This document shows, one piece after another, positions 1-8,034 of a stretch of 56,901 bases of DNA; within the stretch, counting starts at the first letter, position 1, and each line of letters starts with the position of its first letter. The notes below the pieces were generated by a model. It did no database searches, had not been told where the DNA came from, and worked only from the letters and a program-made list of their open reading frames with translations. The stretch spans positions 1 through 56,901 of the forward strand of contig NZ_BOOJ01000034.1 in the NCBI RefSeq assembly GCF_016863175.1, given 5' to 3'. The stretch comes from Paraplanobispora siamensis. GTDB taxonomy: Bacteria > Actinomycetota > Actinomycetes > Streptosporangiales > Streptosporangiaceae. Both the position numbers and the translations under genes were made by a program.

Positions 1-15
1 CCCGCCGCGGAGGTG

Positions 16-1635
16 TCAGGCGACCGGGTCGAGGCTCGCCGCCTGCGAGGACGACCTCTCCAGCGGGATCGGGGACTGCGCGGCCGGCGCCAGCGGGAGG
101 GTGACCACGAAGCAGGCGCCGGGACCGGTGGACGCGTCGTACCAGGCCCGGCCGCCGTGGGCCTGCGCGAGCGAGGCGACGATGGACAGGCCCAGGCCCA
201 CGCCGGCCATGTTGCGGGTGCGCTCGTCGTCGGCCCGGCTGAAGGCGTCGAACAGGTGGGGGACGAACGCCTGCGGCACGCCGCCTCCGTGGTCGCGGAC
301 GCGGATGTCCACCGTGTCGCCGGAGAAGCGCGCCTCCAGCACGATCGGGAGCTCGCCGTACTTGAGCGCGTTGCGCACGTAGTTGCCGACGATCTGCTGC
401 AGCCGCAGCGGGTCGGCCCACACCGGGGGACCGGCCGGGCAGTCGACCACGATCGAGGCCTCGGGGAACAGGGCCGCGCACTCCGACAGCGACTCCCGCA
501 GGTCCACCGGCTCCCTGTGCACCGCCAGCCGGCCGGCCTGCACGCCCGGTGTCGTCAGCAGGTCCTCGGTGAGCATCGTCAGCCGGGCGAGCAGGATCTG
601 GGAGCGGGCGATCATCTGCCGGGCGCGCTCGTCGGAGAGGTCGGGATGCTCGTCGATGATCTCCATGAAGCCCCGGACGGCGGTCAGCGGCGAGCGCAGC
701 TCGTGTGAGACCACGGCCACGAGGTGGTCGCGCAGCGCGTTGGCCCGGCGCAGCTCGTCGTTGTGCCGGACCAGCTCGTCGGCGTGCCGGCGCACCCGCC
801 GGTAGAGCGTGGTGATCTCCCGCAGCAGCGAGGTGAGCACCACCAGCGCGGCCACCAGGGCCAGCAGGCGGGCGCCGTACCAGCCGAAGGTGAAGCGCGC
901 CCCGGCGAACAGGGTCAGGAGCACGTCCCCGCAGGAGGCGATCACCGCGATCACCGCCCACGACTCCAGGCCCCGTACGGTGCCGCGGAACCGGCTGACC
1001 GCGAGGAGCAGGCTGATGACGTTCACCGCGATGATGGCCGCGCCGAACTTCTCGGTCAGCACCCGGTAGTCCCCGTTGACCATGATCACGGGGATGTGCC
1101 CGGCCCCGGCCGTCACCAGCCAGGTGACGGCGGCGACCCCGGTCACCACCGCGCCGGTCACGGCCGCGGTCATCATCGCCCGCCGTCCGGGCGGGACGGG
1201 CGCGGCCTCCAGCCGGCGCGGCCACGGCCCCAGCGCGAGGCCGATCAGCAGGGGGAAGCCGGTGTGCCAGGCCGTCCACAGCCACGGCGCGCTGCTCGGC
1301 GTCGCGCCGAGCAGCCCGGTGGGCGCGAACAGGCCGGAGAAGACCATCGCGTGCGGCACGATCACCGCCGCCGACCACAGGTAGGCGCTGGACAGGGCCA
1401 GCAGGCGGCGGTCGCCGCTGGCCCGGAACTGGGTGATCAGCAGGAAGGCGGTGAGCAGGTCGCTGGCCCACACCACCGCCAGGAAGGCCGGCAGGAAGGC
1501 GGGCACGGGTCCCAGCATCCGGCCGGCCCCTGCGAAGATCAGCGCAGTGACCAGAGGCACGATCGCGGCGGCGAGCAGAGGCGCACGGCTCACTCGCACG
1601 GCCGGGGCCGGACTCGGGGTTGAACTGACATTCAT
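16..1635 (-). CDS. Orphan membrane sensor histidine kinase with MASE4-like sensor
   Basis: About eight hydrophobic segments fill residues 20-275 and resemble the MASE4 membrane sensor domain (WLWTAWHTGFP core). A short linker leads to a HisKA domain with the phosphoacceptor in SHELRSPLTAVRGF (His about 311), then an HATPase_c domain with N box NYVRNALKYGE and G box DHGGGVP. It should autophosphorylate on His and pass the phosphate to a response regulator, but none is adjacent inside the window; a partner could lie to the left. The start is the ATG at 1635; a GTG one codon upstream is the alternative. The stop lies 15 bases from the window edge. The signal is unknown. Confidence 0.88.
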   Translation of the reverse strand: MNVSSTPSPAPAVRVSRAPLLAAAIVPLVTALIFAGAGRMLGPVPAFLPAFLAVVWASDLLTAFLLITQFRASGDRRLLALSSAYLWSAAVIVPHAMVFSGLFAPTGLLGATPSSAPWLWTAWHTGFPLLIGLALGPWPRRLEAAPVPPGRRAMMTAAVTGAVVTGVAAVTWLVTAGAGHIPVIMVNGDYRVLTEKFGAAIIAVNVISLLLAVSRFRGTVRGLESWAVIAVIASCGDVLLTLFAGARFTFGWYGARLLALVAALVVLTSLLREITTLYRRVRRHADELVRHNDELRRANALRDHLVAVVSHELRSPLTAVRGFMEIIDEHPDLSDERARQMIARSQILLARLTMLTEDLLTTPGVQAGRLAVHREPVDLRESLSECAALFPEASIVVDCPAGPPVWADPLRLQQIVGNYVRNALKYGELPIVLEARFSGDTVDIRVRDHGGGVPQAFVPHLFDAFSRADDERTRNMAGVGLGLSIVASLAQAHGGRAWYDASTGPGACFVVTLPLAPAAQSPIPLERSSSQAASLDPVA

Positions 1636-1706
1636 CACTCCGCCCGAATCGGCAGCCCGTCACCCGATCTGAGGAGTGGGAAACGACCGGTTCCCCGATC
1701 GGGCGG

Positions 1707-2300
1707 TCAGGCGGCCAGGGCGCGCAGGACGAAGCCGCAGACGGTCTCCTCGGCCTCCTCCACCGTCACCGTGCCGCCGAGCAGCGGCAGCCGTTCGGCG
1801 CCGATGACGGCCATGATGATCCGGGCGGTGGCCGGCACGTCGGGCGCCTGGAAGGCGCCCGCCTTCACGCCGCTGTCGATGATGCCGGTCAGGATGCGCT
1901 GCATCGGGGCGACGTGGTCGGCCAGGCGCTGGTAGGCGTCCGGGCCCAGGGCCGCCGACAGGTCGGCCGCGCCGGGATGCGGGTGGGCCAGCAGCCCGGC
2001 CAGCTGGAGCCGGACGAACACCCGCAGCCGCTCGGCGGGGGAGGCGTTCTCGGGCAGCTCCCGCTCGTAGGACTCGATGAAGTAACTCGTCACCCGCTCG
2101 GTGAAGGCCAGCAGCAGCGCGGCCTTGTCGGGGAAGTAGTTGTACAGGACGGTGCGGGTGATCCCGGCCTCGCCGGCCACGTCGGTCATCGAGATGGCGT
2201 CGACGCCCTGGTCCCGGGACAGCCGCGAGACCGCCTGCAGGATGCGGTCGCGTGTCTGGGCGCGATGCTCGCCGATCGTCGCGGCCGAAATGCGGGGCAT
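1707..2300 (-). CDS. TetR-family transcriptional regulator
   Basis: The 197-residue protein has an N-terminal TetR helix-turn-helix (about residues 17-66, with TDVAGEAGITRTVLYNYFPDKAALL) and a C-terminal all-helical ligand/dimerisation domain with no recognisable ligand signature. It is divergent from the HTH_42 gene at 2442, and the 141-base gap contains a 10-bp-arm inverted repeat (2360-2386) of the kind TetR repressors bind. The likely role, inferred, is repression of itself and the divergent gene in response to a small molecule. Confidence 0.9.
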   Translation of the reverse strand: MPRISAATIGEHRAQTRDRILQAVSRLSRDQGVDAISMTDVAGEAGITRTVLYNYFPDKAALLLAFTERVTSYFIESYERELPENASPAERLRVFVRLQLAGLLAHPHPGAADLSAALGPDAYQRLADHVAPMQRILTGIIDSGVKAGAFQAPDVPATARIIMAVIGAERLPLLGGTVTVEEAEETVCGFVLRALAA

Positions 2301-2359
2301 GATCCCATGGTCGCACAGGCGGGATGGGACGGCCCCGCGGATTCGCCGAGGTTTCCTCC

Positions 2360-2386
2360 CATTGCGGAATCAATCCTTCCGCAATG
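2360..2386. promoter_or_regulatory. Inverted repeat, candidate TetR operator
   Basis: Perfect arms CATTGCGGAA and TTCCGCAATG are separated by 7 bases in the gap between the divergent TetR and HTH_42 genes. Size and placement match a TetR dimer site. Binding is inferred, not shown. Confidence 0.6.
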
Positions 2387-2441
2387 ACCGGCATGCTTGT
2401 CATCGACGGCGGACAGGTCCACCGGAACGGGAAGAGGAGAC

Positions 2442-3545
2442 ATGACGACTCTCAGCTCCAGGGCGCTCAACCGTGCCACCCTCGACAGGCAGCTGCTGCT
2501 GCGCCGTTCGGAGCTGACGGTGCCGCAGGCGCTGGAGCACCTGGTAGGGCTGCAGGCCCAGAGCACCCACTCGTGGTACCTCGGTCTGTGGTCCCGGCTG
2601 GCGGACTACACCCCGGAGGGCACGGCGCAGCTGCTGCGCGAGCGGGGCGCGGTGCGGATGGCGCTGATGCGCTCGACCATCCACCTGGTCACCGCCGACG
2701 ACTGCCTGTGGCTGCGGCCCCTGGTGGAGCCGGTCATCGAGCGCATGACGATGAGCAACTTCCGCCGCGGCCTGACCGGCCTGGACCGTGCGGAGCTGGT
2801 GGCGGCGGCCCGTGAGCTGCTCGCAGACAGGGCGATGACCTTCAGCCGGCTGGGCCGGGCGCTGGCCGAGCGGTGGCCGGACAACGACCCGGCCTCGATG
2901 GCCCAGGCTATCCGGGCGTCCGTGCCGCTGGTGCAGGTGCCGCCGCGCGGCCTGTGGGGCGAGAGCGGTCCGGCCGCCCACCAGGCGGTCGAGACCTGGC
3001 TCGGGCGGCCGGTGGACGCCGGAGCGTCGCTGGAGCGGCTGGTGCTGCGCTATCTGACCGCGTTCGGCCCGGCGACGGTCCGCGACGTGCAGCACTGGTG
3101 CGGGCTGACCCGGCTGACGGAGATCGTCGAGCGGCTCCGGCCGCGGCTGGCGGTCTTCCGCGACGAGCAGGGGCGCGAGCTGTTCGACCTGCCGGACGCT
3201 CCCCGCCCCGACCCGGACACGCCCGCGCCCGTGCGCTTCGTCTACGACTACGACAACCTGCTGCGCTCGCACGCCGACCTGAGCCGCCTGGTCACCGTCA
3301 ACATCGCCGACCAGGGGTTCGGCATGACCGGGGAGGAGCCGAGCATGCTCCTGGTGGACGGCGTGGTCGCCGCCACCTGGCGGGTCGTCAGGCGGCGCGG
3401 TACGGCGACGCTGACGGTGCGCCCGTTCAGGAAGCTGACCGGCGCCGAGGAGGAGGCGGTGATCGCCGAGGGCGCCGCGATGCTGGCCTTCTCCGCGGCG
3501 GGGAAGACCCACGACATCGTGTTCGCGGCTCCCCAGCCGGGGTGA
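2442..3545 (+). CDS. Winged-helix DNA-binding domain protein (HTH_42/YcaQ-like family)
   Basis: The 367-residue protein begins LSSRALNRATLDRQLLL and carries the LEHLVGLQAQSTHSWYLGLW region typical of actinobacterial HTH_42 (PF06224) winged-helix proteins, the superfamily that includes the YcaQ crosslink-repair glycosylases. DNA repair or DNA binding is family inference only; I did not identify catalytic residues. The start is the ATG at 2442 because GAAGAGGAG lies just upstream; an in-frame start at 2397 has no such site. It is divergent from the TetR gene and probably controlled through the repeat at 2360-2386. It converges on heme oxygenase with a 30-base gap. Confidence 0.8.
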   Translation: MTTLSSRALNRATLDRQLLLRRSELTVPQALEHLVGLQAQSTHSWYLGLWSRLADYTPEGTAQLLRERGAVRMALMRSTIHLVTADDCLWLRPLVEPVIERMTMSNFRRGLTGLDRAELVAAARELLADRAMTFSRLGRALAERWPDNDPASMAQAIRASVPLVQVPPRGLWGESGPAAHQAVETWLGRPVDAGASLERLVLRYLTAFGPATVRDVQHWCGLTRLTEIVERLRPRLAVFRDEQGRELFDLPDAPRPDPDTPAPVRFVYDYDNLLRSHADLSRLVTVNIADQGFGMTGEEPSMLLVDGVVAATWRVVRRRGTATLTVRPFRKLTGAEEEAVIAEGAAMLAFSAAGKTHDIVFAAPQPG

Positions 3546-3575
3546 GACGGCCGCCGGGAGCCCTCGGGATCGGGG

Positions 3576-4229
3576 TCAGGCGGCGGACTCGGCCCGCGCC
3601 ACCCGGCCCAGGTCGCCCAGGACCTCGGTGTTGAGCTGGTAGGCGAGCTTCGTCTCGCGGATGACGCGCTGCTTCTCGGCCTCGTCGAGGGGCAGCGCGT
3701 CCAGCCGGGCGCGGTACTCGTTCTTGAACCGGGGGAGGCTGCCGATCGCGTCGAAGCGGTAGAAGTCGACGCCGCCGCCCGCGCGGTAGCCGTATATCTT
3801 CTCCAGCTCCATCCGGATGAACTGCCCGCCGGACAGGTCGCCCATGTAGCGGGTGTAGTGGTGGGCGACGTAGCCGCCGGGCCAGGCGGCGACCTGCTCG
3901 ATCCGGGCGACCAGGGTCCGGGTCGGCCCGGAGGGCTCGATCAAGTCCGCCCAGCCGGGGCCGTAGATCGTCTCCAGGTCCCGGACCAGCGCCTGCTCGC
4001 GGTAGAGCTCGGGGAAGACGAACGGCGCGGCGACCGGGTCGTCGGCGAGCGCCCGGGAGACGCCGTCGAGCGCCACGTAGGCGAAGTAGTGCTGGGCGAC
4101 CATCTGGCCGTACGCCTCGCGGCTGAGCCGGCCCGCCATCAGGGCCTTGAGATAGCTGTCGTCCTCGGCCGACCGGTGGTCGCCCCAGGTGGCGTTCCTG
4201 AGGACTTCGGAGAACGGCGCCTCACTCAT
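3576..4229 (-). CDS. Heme oxygenase (biliverdin-producing)
   Basis: Cleaves heme to biliverdin, CO and Fe2+ in the cytoplasm, a route to iron from heme. Diagnostic features are the proximal-His region WGDHRSAED near the N-terminus and the distal helix motif YTRYMGDLSGGQFIRME in the middle. The length, about 217 residues, is normal for bacterial HmuO-type enzymes. I prefer the ATG at 4229, which has GGAG five bases upstream; an in-frame GTG at 4259 would add ten residues. No heme transporter or iron-box sequence is adjacent. The promoter region instead has a 23-bp palindrome (4276-4298) with a TTGACG element (4309-4314) upstream of it on this strand. Confidence 0.9.
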   Translation of the reverse strand: MSEAPFSEVLRNATWGDHRSAEDDSYLKALMAGRLSREAYGQMVAQHYFAYVALDGVSRALADDPVAAPFVFPELYREQALVRDLETIYGPGWADLIEPSGPTRTLVARIEQVAAWPGGYVAHHYTRYMGDLSGGQFIRMELEKIYGYRAGGGVDFYRFDAIGSLPRFKNEYRARLDALPLDEAEKQRVIRETKLAYQLNTEVLGDLGRVARAESAA

Positions 4230-4275
4230 GCTCACTCCGCTGCTCACCCTGGTGCTCACTCCACGTCGGCGTTCC

Positions 4276-4298
4276 TTTCATGACACGGTGTCATGAAA
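4276..4298. promoter_or_regulatory. 23-bp palindrome upstream of heme oxygenase
   Basis: Arms TTTCATGACAC and GTGTCATGAAA are perfect complements around a single central base. The site lies about 45 bases upstream of the heme oxygenase ATG and just downstream of a possible -35 TTGACG on the minus strand, where a bound dimer would block transcription. It does not resemble the actinobacterial DtxR/IdeR iron box. Confidence 0.7.
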
Positions 4299-4349
4299 CT
4301 CGGAGGCCCGTCAAGGGATCACGACAGGCTGTCATATAGATCCGGCGGG

Positions 4350-5657
4350 TCAGCACCGCACCCAGTGGCCGGGGGCGATCTCCTTGATCGTGCTGGTGGC
4401 ATAGGTGTTCCACAGGCCGAGGTTCTGCCCCGAACCGGCGGCGTAGGCGTACCCCTGCCGGTGCTGGGCCCGCCCCGCGGCGACGTGCGCGTAGTTGCTC
4501 GCCGTCACGCACACCGGCGCCGTGGTGGGGGTCGCGGTCGGAGTGGGGGTCGCGGTCGGAGTGGGGGTCGCGGTCGGAGTGGGCGTGGGGGTGGGGCCGG
4601 GTTCCCCGCCGCCGAGCGCGCGCACCATGGCCATCAGGGCGGTGATCTGCCTGCCCGCCCGCTCCGCGTAGGCGGTGTCCCCGCCGTACGCCCACCAGTT
4701 CCAGCAGCCGCGCGGGTTGTCCGGGGCGGTCGTCGCCTGCGGGTAGAGCACGATCATGCGGTTGGCGTCCGCGTACTCGTTGAGGTACGCCTTGTCGATC
4801 AGCGCGTCGCCCACCAGCCCGTGGTACTGGTAGCAGCCGTGCAGCGTGACCATCAGCGTGCAGGGACCGGACTCGCAGGCCGGGGGGACGTAGACGAACC
4901 CCTCGCGGCCCATGCTCACCGCGGCCGGGTCCCCGCCCGGGACGTACGGGCTCTGGTCGAAGGAGACGAGCTTCCCGGTGAGGGGTCCCGTGCCGGGGGC
5001 GGCGACGTCCCCGAGCAGGTGACGGAGCATGTCGCCGACCGGGTCGGTGCCCCCGCACCTGTTGACGTAGGGGGAGGCTGTGGAGGAGCAGGCGTTCGAT
5101 CCCGCCGGGCTCACCCAGGCGTGCCCGGCGCCCGAGGTCCTGTCGTAGGCGACGTCGGCGCCCAGGGCCCGGTAGTACGCGGCCAGGTCGTCGTTGACGG
5201 CCTGGAGCACCGTGTCGTCCGCGGTGCCGTGGTACAGGTACACCGGGTCGCCGGAGAGTCCGGAGACGGGGTCGACCCGGCCGGCGGAGGCGAGGCTGCG
5301 GGTCTCGGCGGCCAGCTCCGCCGGGGTCTTCCTGGGAAGCGTCGTCTTCATGCACGCGTTGAGGGCGTAGCCCAGGTTGCCCTGGGCGCACCGGTAGGGA
5401 CCGGCCGAGAAGATCCCGGCGCCCTCGAACACGGCCGAGTGGGCCACGTGCAGCTGGTTGGCCATGAAGCCGCCCGACGACAGGCCCGAGAGGTAGGTCC
5501 CGGTGATGCCGTGGCGGTGCAGCGCGCCGGGGACGGGCGGGGGCGCGGCCGCGTTCACCGATGTCACGGCCGGTACGGCCGCCGCCCCGGTGGTGTTCGC
5601 CGTGACCGCCGCCAGACCGGCCGCCAGGAGGGTCAGGAGCGTGCGCCGGAGTTTCAT
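4350..5657 (-). CDS. Secreted PHB-depolymerase-like esterase with C-terminal binding module
   Basis: The 435-residue protein starts with a Sec signal peptide (MKLRRTLLTLLAAGLAAVTA) and continues as an extracellular short-chain poly(3-hydroxybutyrate) depolymerase/feruloyl-esterase-like alpha/beta hydrolase. The lipase box is GLSSG (Ser60), with candidate acid and base in YHGTADD and GAGHAW. A Pro-Thr linker (about 355-380), coded by an 18-bp tandem repeat, joins a 50-residue C-terminal module (SNYAHVAAGRA...) often found on such enzymes as a substrate-binding tail. The likely role is degradation of an extracellular polyester or aryl ester; the exact substrate cannot be read. It is separated by 107 bases from the upstream acyltransferase. 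Confidence 0.85.
   Translation of the reverse strand: MKLRRTLLTLLAAGLAAVTANTTGAAAVPAVTSVNAAAPPPVPGALHRHGITGTYLSGLSSGGFMANQLHVAHSAVFEGAGIFSAGPYRCAQGNLGYALNACMKTTLPRKTPAELAAETRSLASAGRVDPVSGLSGDPVYLYHGTADDTVLQAVNDDLAAYYRALGADVAYDRTSGAGHAWVSPAGSNACSSTASPYVNRCGGTDPVGDMLRHLLGDVAAPGTGPLTGKLVSFDQSPYVPGGDPAAVSMGREGFVYVPPACESGPCTLMVTLHGCYQYHGLVGDALIDKAYLNEYADANRMIVLYPQATTAPDNPRGCWNWWAYGGDTAYAERAGRQITALMAMVRALGGGEPGPTPTPTPTATPTPTATPTPTATPTTAPVCVTASNYAHVAAGRAQHRQGYAYAAGSGQNLGLWNTYATSTIKEIAPGHWVRC
4525..4578. repeat. 18-bp tandem repeat coding a Pro-Thr linker
   Basis: Three exact copies of GTGGGGGTCGCGGTCGGA (plus-strand reading) encode the PT-rich linker of the secreted esterase. Such linker repeats readily change copy number by slippage. 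Confidence 0.9.
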
Positions 5658-5747
5658 ACGTGCCTCCAGATGGGGGGGATGCCGTCATCCTCGGATTCCG
5701 GAACGGCCCAGCCCACGTGGCGCACCATCACTCTGCGGAGCGGTGAT

Positions 5748-5764
5748 GTGGCGTGGATCGCCAC
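5748..5764. terminator. Weak hairpin after the acyltransferase
   Basis: GTGGCG and CGCCAC arms flank a 5-base loop immediately after the acyltransferase stop codon on the minus strand. There is no U-tract, so this is only a possible terminator or mRNA end structure. Confidence 0.3.
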
Positions 5765-7159
5765 CTACCGGAGAGCGGACGCCGCAGACCCGCTGGGGAT
5801 CTCGCCGGGGACCGGGGAGCGCCGCCGTGCGTCCAGCGCCATCACCGAGACCAGCAGGAGCGCGAACACCGGCACCCAGGCCAGGCGGCAGGCCACCCAG
5901 GCGAGCGTGCCGGGCGTGGAGAGCAGTCCGGGCACCTCGCCGAAGGGCAGCGCCGCGACCACGGTCACCGCCGCCGCGGTCTGGTGCCACAGGAACAGCG
6001 TCATCGCCGACAGGTTGGCCAGCGCCACCACCGCCCACACGCGGGGCCGCCGCATCAGCCGGGCCAGCGGCCCGCGTGCCAGCAGCGCGAGCCCCACCTG
6101 GGCCAGCCCGAAGGTGACCGCGGCGAGCGTGGGCGGGCTGAGGTTGGAGATCTTCGCCCCGGTCAGGCCCACCATGCTCGCGGGGTAGCCGAACACCGTC
6201 ACCAGGACCACCGTCCCGGCCGCCCCGCCGGCCAGCAGCGCCACCGCCGGACGCCGGGAGGCGAACAGGCCGCGCGCCCAGCCCAGGCCCAGCGCGTACG
6301 GCACCAGCCATCCGGCCGCCAGGTTCACCCAGCCCAGCCAGGCCGGCCCGCCGAGCCCGAACCGGAGCGCGTCCACGACGAGCACCACCGCGCCCGCCGA
6401 GACGGCCGTGACCCCCGGCCGGAGTCTCAGCAGCAGGGGAGTGGCCGCGGTCAGCCCGGCGAAGACCGCCAGGAACCAGATTGGCCCGACCACCGGGAGC
6501 ACCAGCGCCCTGACCGTCGCGGGCGGCACGCCGTACGCCACCGCCCCGGCCGCGATCCCGGCCCAGGCCACCAGCAGCGGGACCGCCGGCCGCAGCAGGC
6601 GCCCCATCCTGGCCCGCACCCACGCCGGACCGTCCGCCCCCGACCGCAGACTCCGCGCCGCCACGTAACCGCCCACGAAGAAGAACACCGCCAGCGTCTG
6701 CAACACCCACGACAACGGCGTCAGCTCCGGCAGGTGGACCAGCGGACTGGAGATCCGCAGACCCCCTCCGGGCTCCATCACCCAGGCCGTCACCAGCCAG
6801 TGCCCCAGCACCACCCCCAAGATCGCCAATCCCCGCAGCGCGTCGACCCCCCGGTCCCTCCCCGCAGGGGTCATCGCCTCAACCCGCCCCACCCACCCCC
6901 CTCCCCGCCCGAACACGCCCTTCCGGTTCCCAGCCATATCGCCCCGGCCCTCCGCGCGTCCGGCTGCGCCGTTCCGCCCCTCGCCCTCTGCGCGTCCCGT
7001 GTGCTCGTCCTGCCGACTCCGGCCCGCCGCGCGCCCGGCCGTGTCCTTCGGCTCCCCGCTCGCCGCGCGTCCCGCGTGCTCGTTCTCCGGCGCCGGTACG
7101 GCGGGCACCGGGGCGGTGGTGGCCGGCGCCGCCGTACGGTGGCCGGGGCGGTCAGGCAT
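5765..7159 (-). CDS. Membrane acyltransferase family 3 protein
   Basis: The 464-residue protein has about ten transmembrane segments from residue 105 on, starting RDRGVDALRGLAILGVVLGHWLV, the N-terminal hallmark (R-x-x-ALRG, then GH) of acyltransferase family 3. Such enzymes acylate sugars, lipids or antibiotics at the membrane. Residues 1-95 are a hydrophilic, Gly/Arg/Ala-rich disordered extension with repeated GRA motifs. An in-frame Met at about residue 75 could be the real start, but the ATG at 7159 overlaps the stop of the upstream hydrolase, which suggests translational coupling. The acyl donor and acceptor are unknown. Confidence 0.82.
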   Translation of the reverse strand: MPDRPGHRTAAPATTAPVPAVPAPENEHAGRAASGEPKDTAGRAAGRSRQDEHTGRAEGEGRNGAAGRAEGRGDMAGNRKGVFGRGGGWVGRVEAMTPAGRDRGVDALRGLAILGVVLGHWLVTAWVMEPGGGLRISSPLVHLPELTPLSWVLQTLAVFFFVGGYVAARSLRSGADGPAWVRARMGRLLRPAVPLLVAWAGIAAGAVAYGVPPATVRALVLPVVGPIWFLAVFAGLTAATPLLLRLRPGVTAVSAGAVVLVVDALRFGLGGPAWLGWVNLAAGWLVPYALGLGWARGLFASRRPAVALLAGGAAGTVVLVTVFGYPASMVGLTGAKISNLSPPTLAAVTFGLAQVGLALLARGPLARLMRRPRVWAVVALANLSAMTLFLWHQTAAAVTVVAALPFGEVPGLLSTPGTLAWVACRLAWVPVFALLLVSVMALDARRRSPVPGEIPSGSAASALR

Positions 7160-7892
7160 GGGACACCTCGCCGGTCCGGCCGAGGGCGATCAGGGTGAGG
7201 TTGCGCAGGGACTCGCTGCCGGGCTGGAAGTAGTCGCTGTGCCCGGCGGCGCCGGTGGCGAAGACGTGGGAACCGAAGTCCGGGCCCGCCGGGTCGGGGC
7301 CGAAGCCCAGGGGACCGATGCGGATCTTCGGCACCTTGCGCATCCAGTCGGTCGCGCCGCTGCCCGCCCACAGCCGGGTGCCGCCCAGCTCGGCGGCCGA
7401 CGACACCCTCAGGCCGGGGCTGCCGACCACCGCGGTGTCGGCGACCCCGGTCCCCGGCACGGCCTTGGCGCACACCACCGATCCGTAGCTGTGGCACAGC
7501 AGGCTGACCCGCTTGCCGCGCAGCGTCTCGGACACGTAGCGCCGCAGCGCCGGAGCGCCCTCGACCGCGGCCCCCTCGGTGGCCACGTCCAGGCTGAAGG
7601 TCGCCGGGCTGCCGTACCCGAGCCAGGCCACCACCGCCAGCCGGGCGTCCGGGTCCATGGCGCGCGCCTGCTCCAGCAGCGCCCGCGCCGCGCCCCCCGG
7701 CGTGCTGTACGGCTTGGCGCGCCCGCCGTCGAAGGTGGCGGCCGTGGTGTCGGAACCCGGGACGATCACGGCCACGTGCTCCGCCGTGCCCAGGTCGCCG
7801 TAGACCTTGACGATCCGGTCGTCCGACGGCTGGGGGTTGAGCAGGTGGACGGCTGTCGCGATCACCGCGGCGGCGAGCAGGGGGCGGACCAT
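7152..7892 (-). CDS. DUF1023-type alpha/beta hydrolase, membrane-anchored or secreted
   Basis: The 246-residue protein has a short N-terminal hydrophobic segment (VRPLLAAAVIATAVHLL) and a DUF1023 (PF06259)-like hydrolase core: IVPGSDTTAATFDGG, then the nucleophile elbow CHSYGSV and a C-terminal GHSDYF that would provide the catalytic His. The substrate is unknown. The ATG at 7892 has AGGAG upstream. It is the first gene of a two-gene operon with the acyltransferase, whose start overlaps its stop; together they may modify a cell-surface molecule (inference). Confidence 0.82.
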   Translation of the reverse strand: MVRPLLAAAVIATAVHLLNPQPSDDRIVKVYGDLGTAEHVAVIVPGSDTTAATFDGGRAKPYSTPGGAARALLEQARAMDPDARLAVVAWLGYGSPATFSLDVATEGAAVEGAPALRRYVSETLRGKRVSLLCHSYGSVVCAKAVPGTGVADTAVVGSPGLRVSSAAELGGTRLWAGSGATDWMRKVPKIRIGPLGFGPDPAGPDFGSHVFATGAAGHSDYFQPGSESLRNLTLIALGRTGEVSHA

Positions 7893-7899
7893 GCATGTC

Positions 7900-7928
7900 T
7901 CCTGTCAGGTTCGGGGAACATGACAGGA
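7900..7928. promoter_or_regulatory. Inverted repeat overlapping the hydrolase ribosome-binding site
   Basis: Arms TCCTGTCA and TGACAGGA are perfect and 13 bases apart. On the minus strand the proximal arm contains the AGGAG ribosome-binding site of the hydrolase gene, so it could be an operator or an RNA hairpin masking the start. Confidence 0.5.
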
Positions 7929-7961
7929 CGCTATGGACCATGATCGGTAACCCGCGTCACC

Positions 7962-7980
7962 CCGGAGCGCCCAGCTCCGG
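7962..7980. terminator. Hairpin in the gap after the response regulator gene
   Basis: CCGGAGC and GCTCCGG pair around a 5-base loop, between the end of the minus-strand two-component operon and the hydrolase promoter. No U-tract follows. Confidence 0.4.
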
Positions 7981-8034
7981 ATCCCTCCCGAGGGGTACTC
8001 GGGTCACCCTTCCCGGGTCCCGCGCGGCCCGGGG

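Noticed and set aside
4299-4349. Iron box (DtxR/IdeR/DmdR site) near heme oxygenase
   Set aside because: No TTAGGTTAGGCTAACCTAA-like sequence; the palindrome present has a different core.
4293-6188. Plus-strand open frame of 631 codons across the esterase and acyltransferase
   Set aside because: Antisense shadow; both minus-strand genes have clear signal, motif and membrane features.
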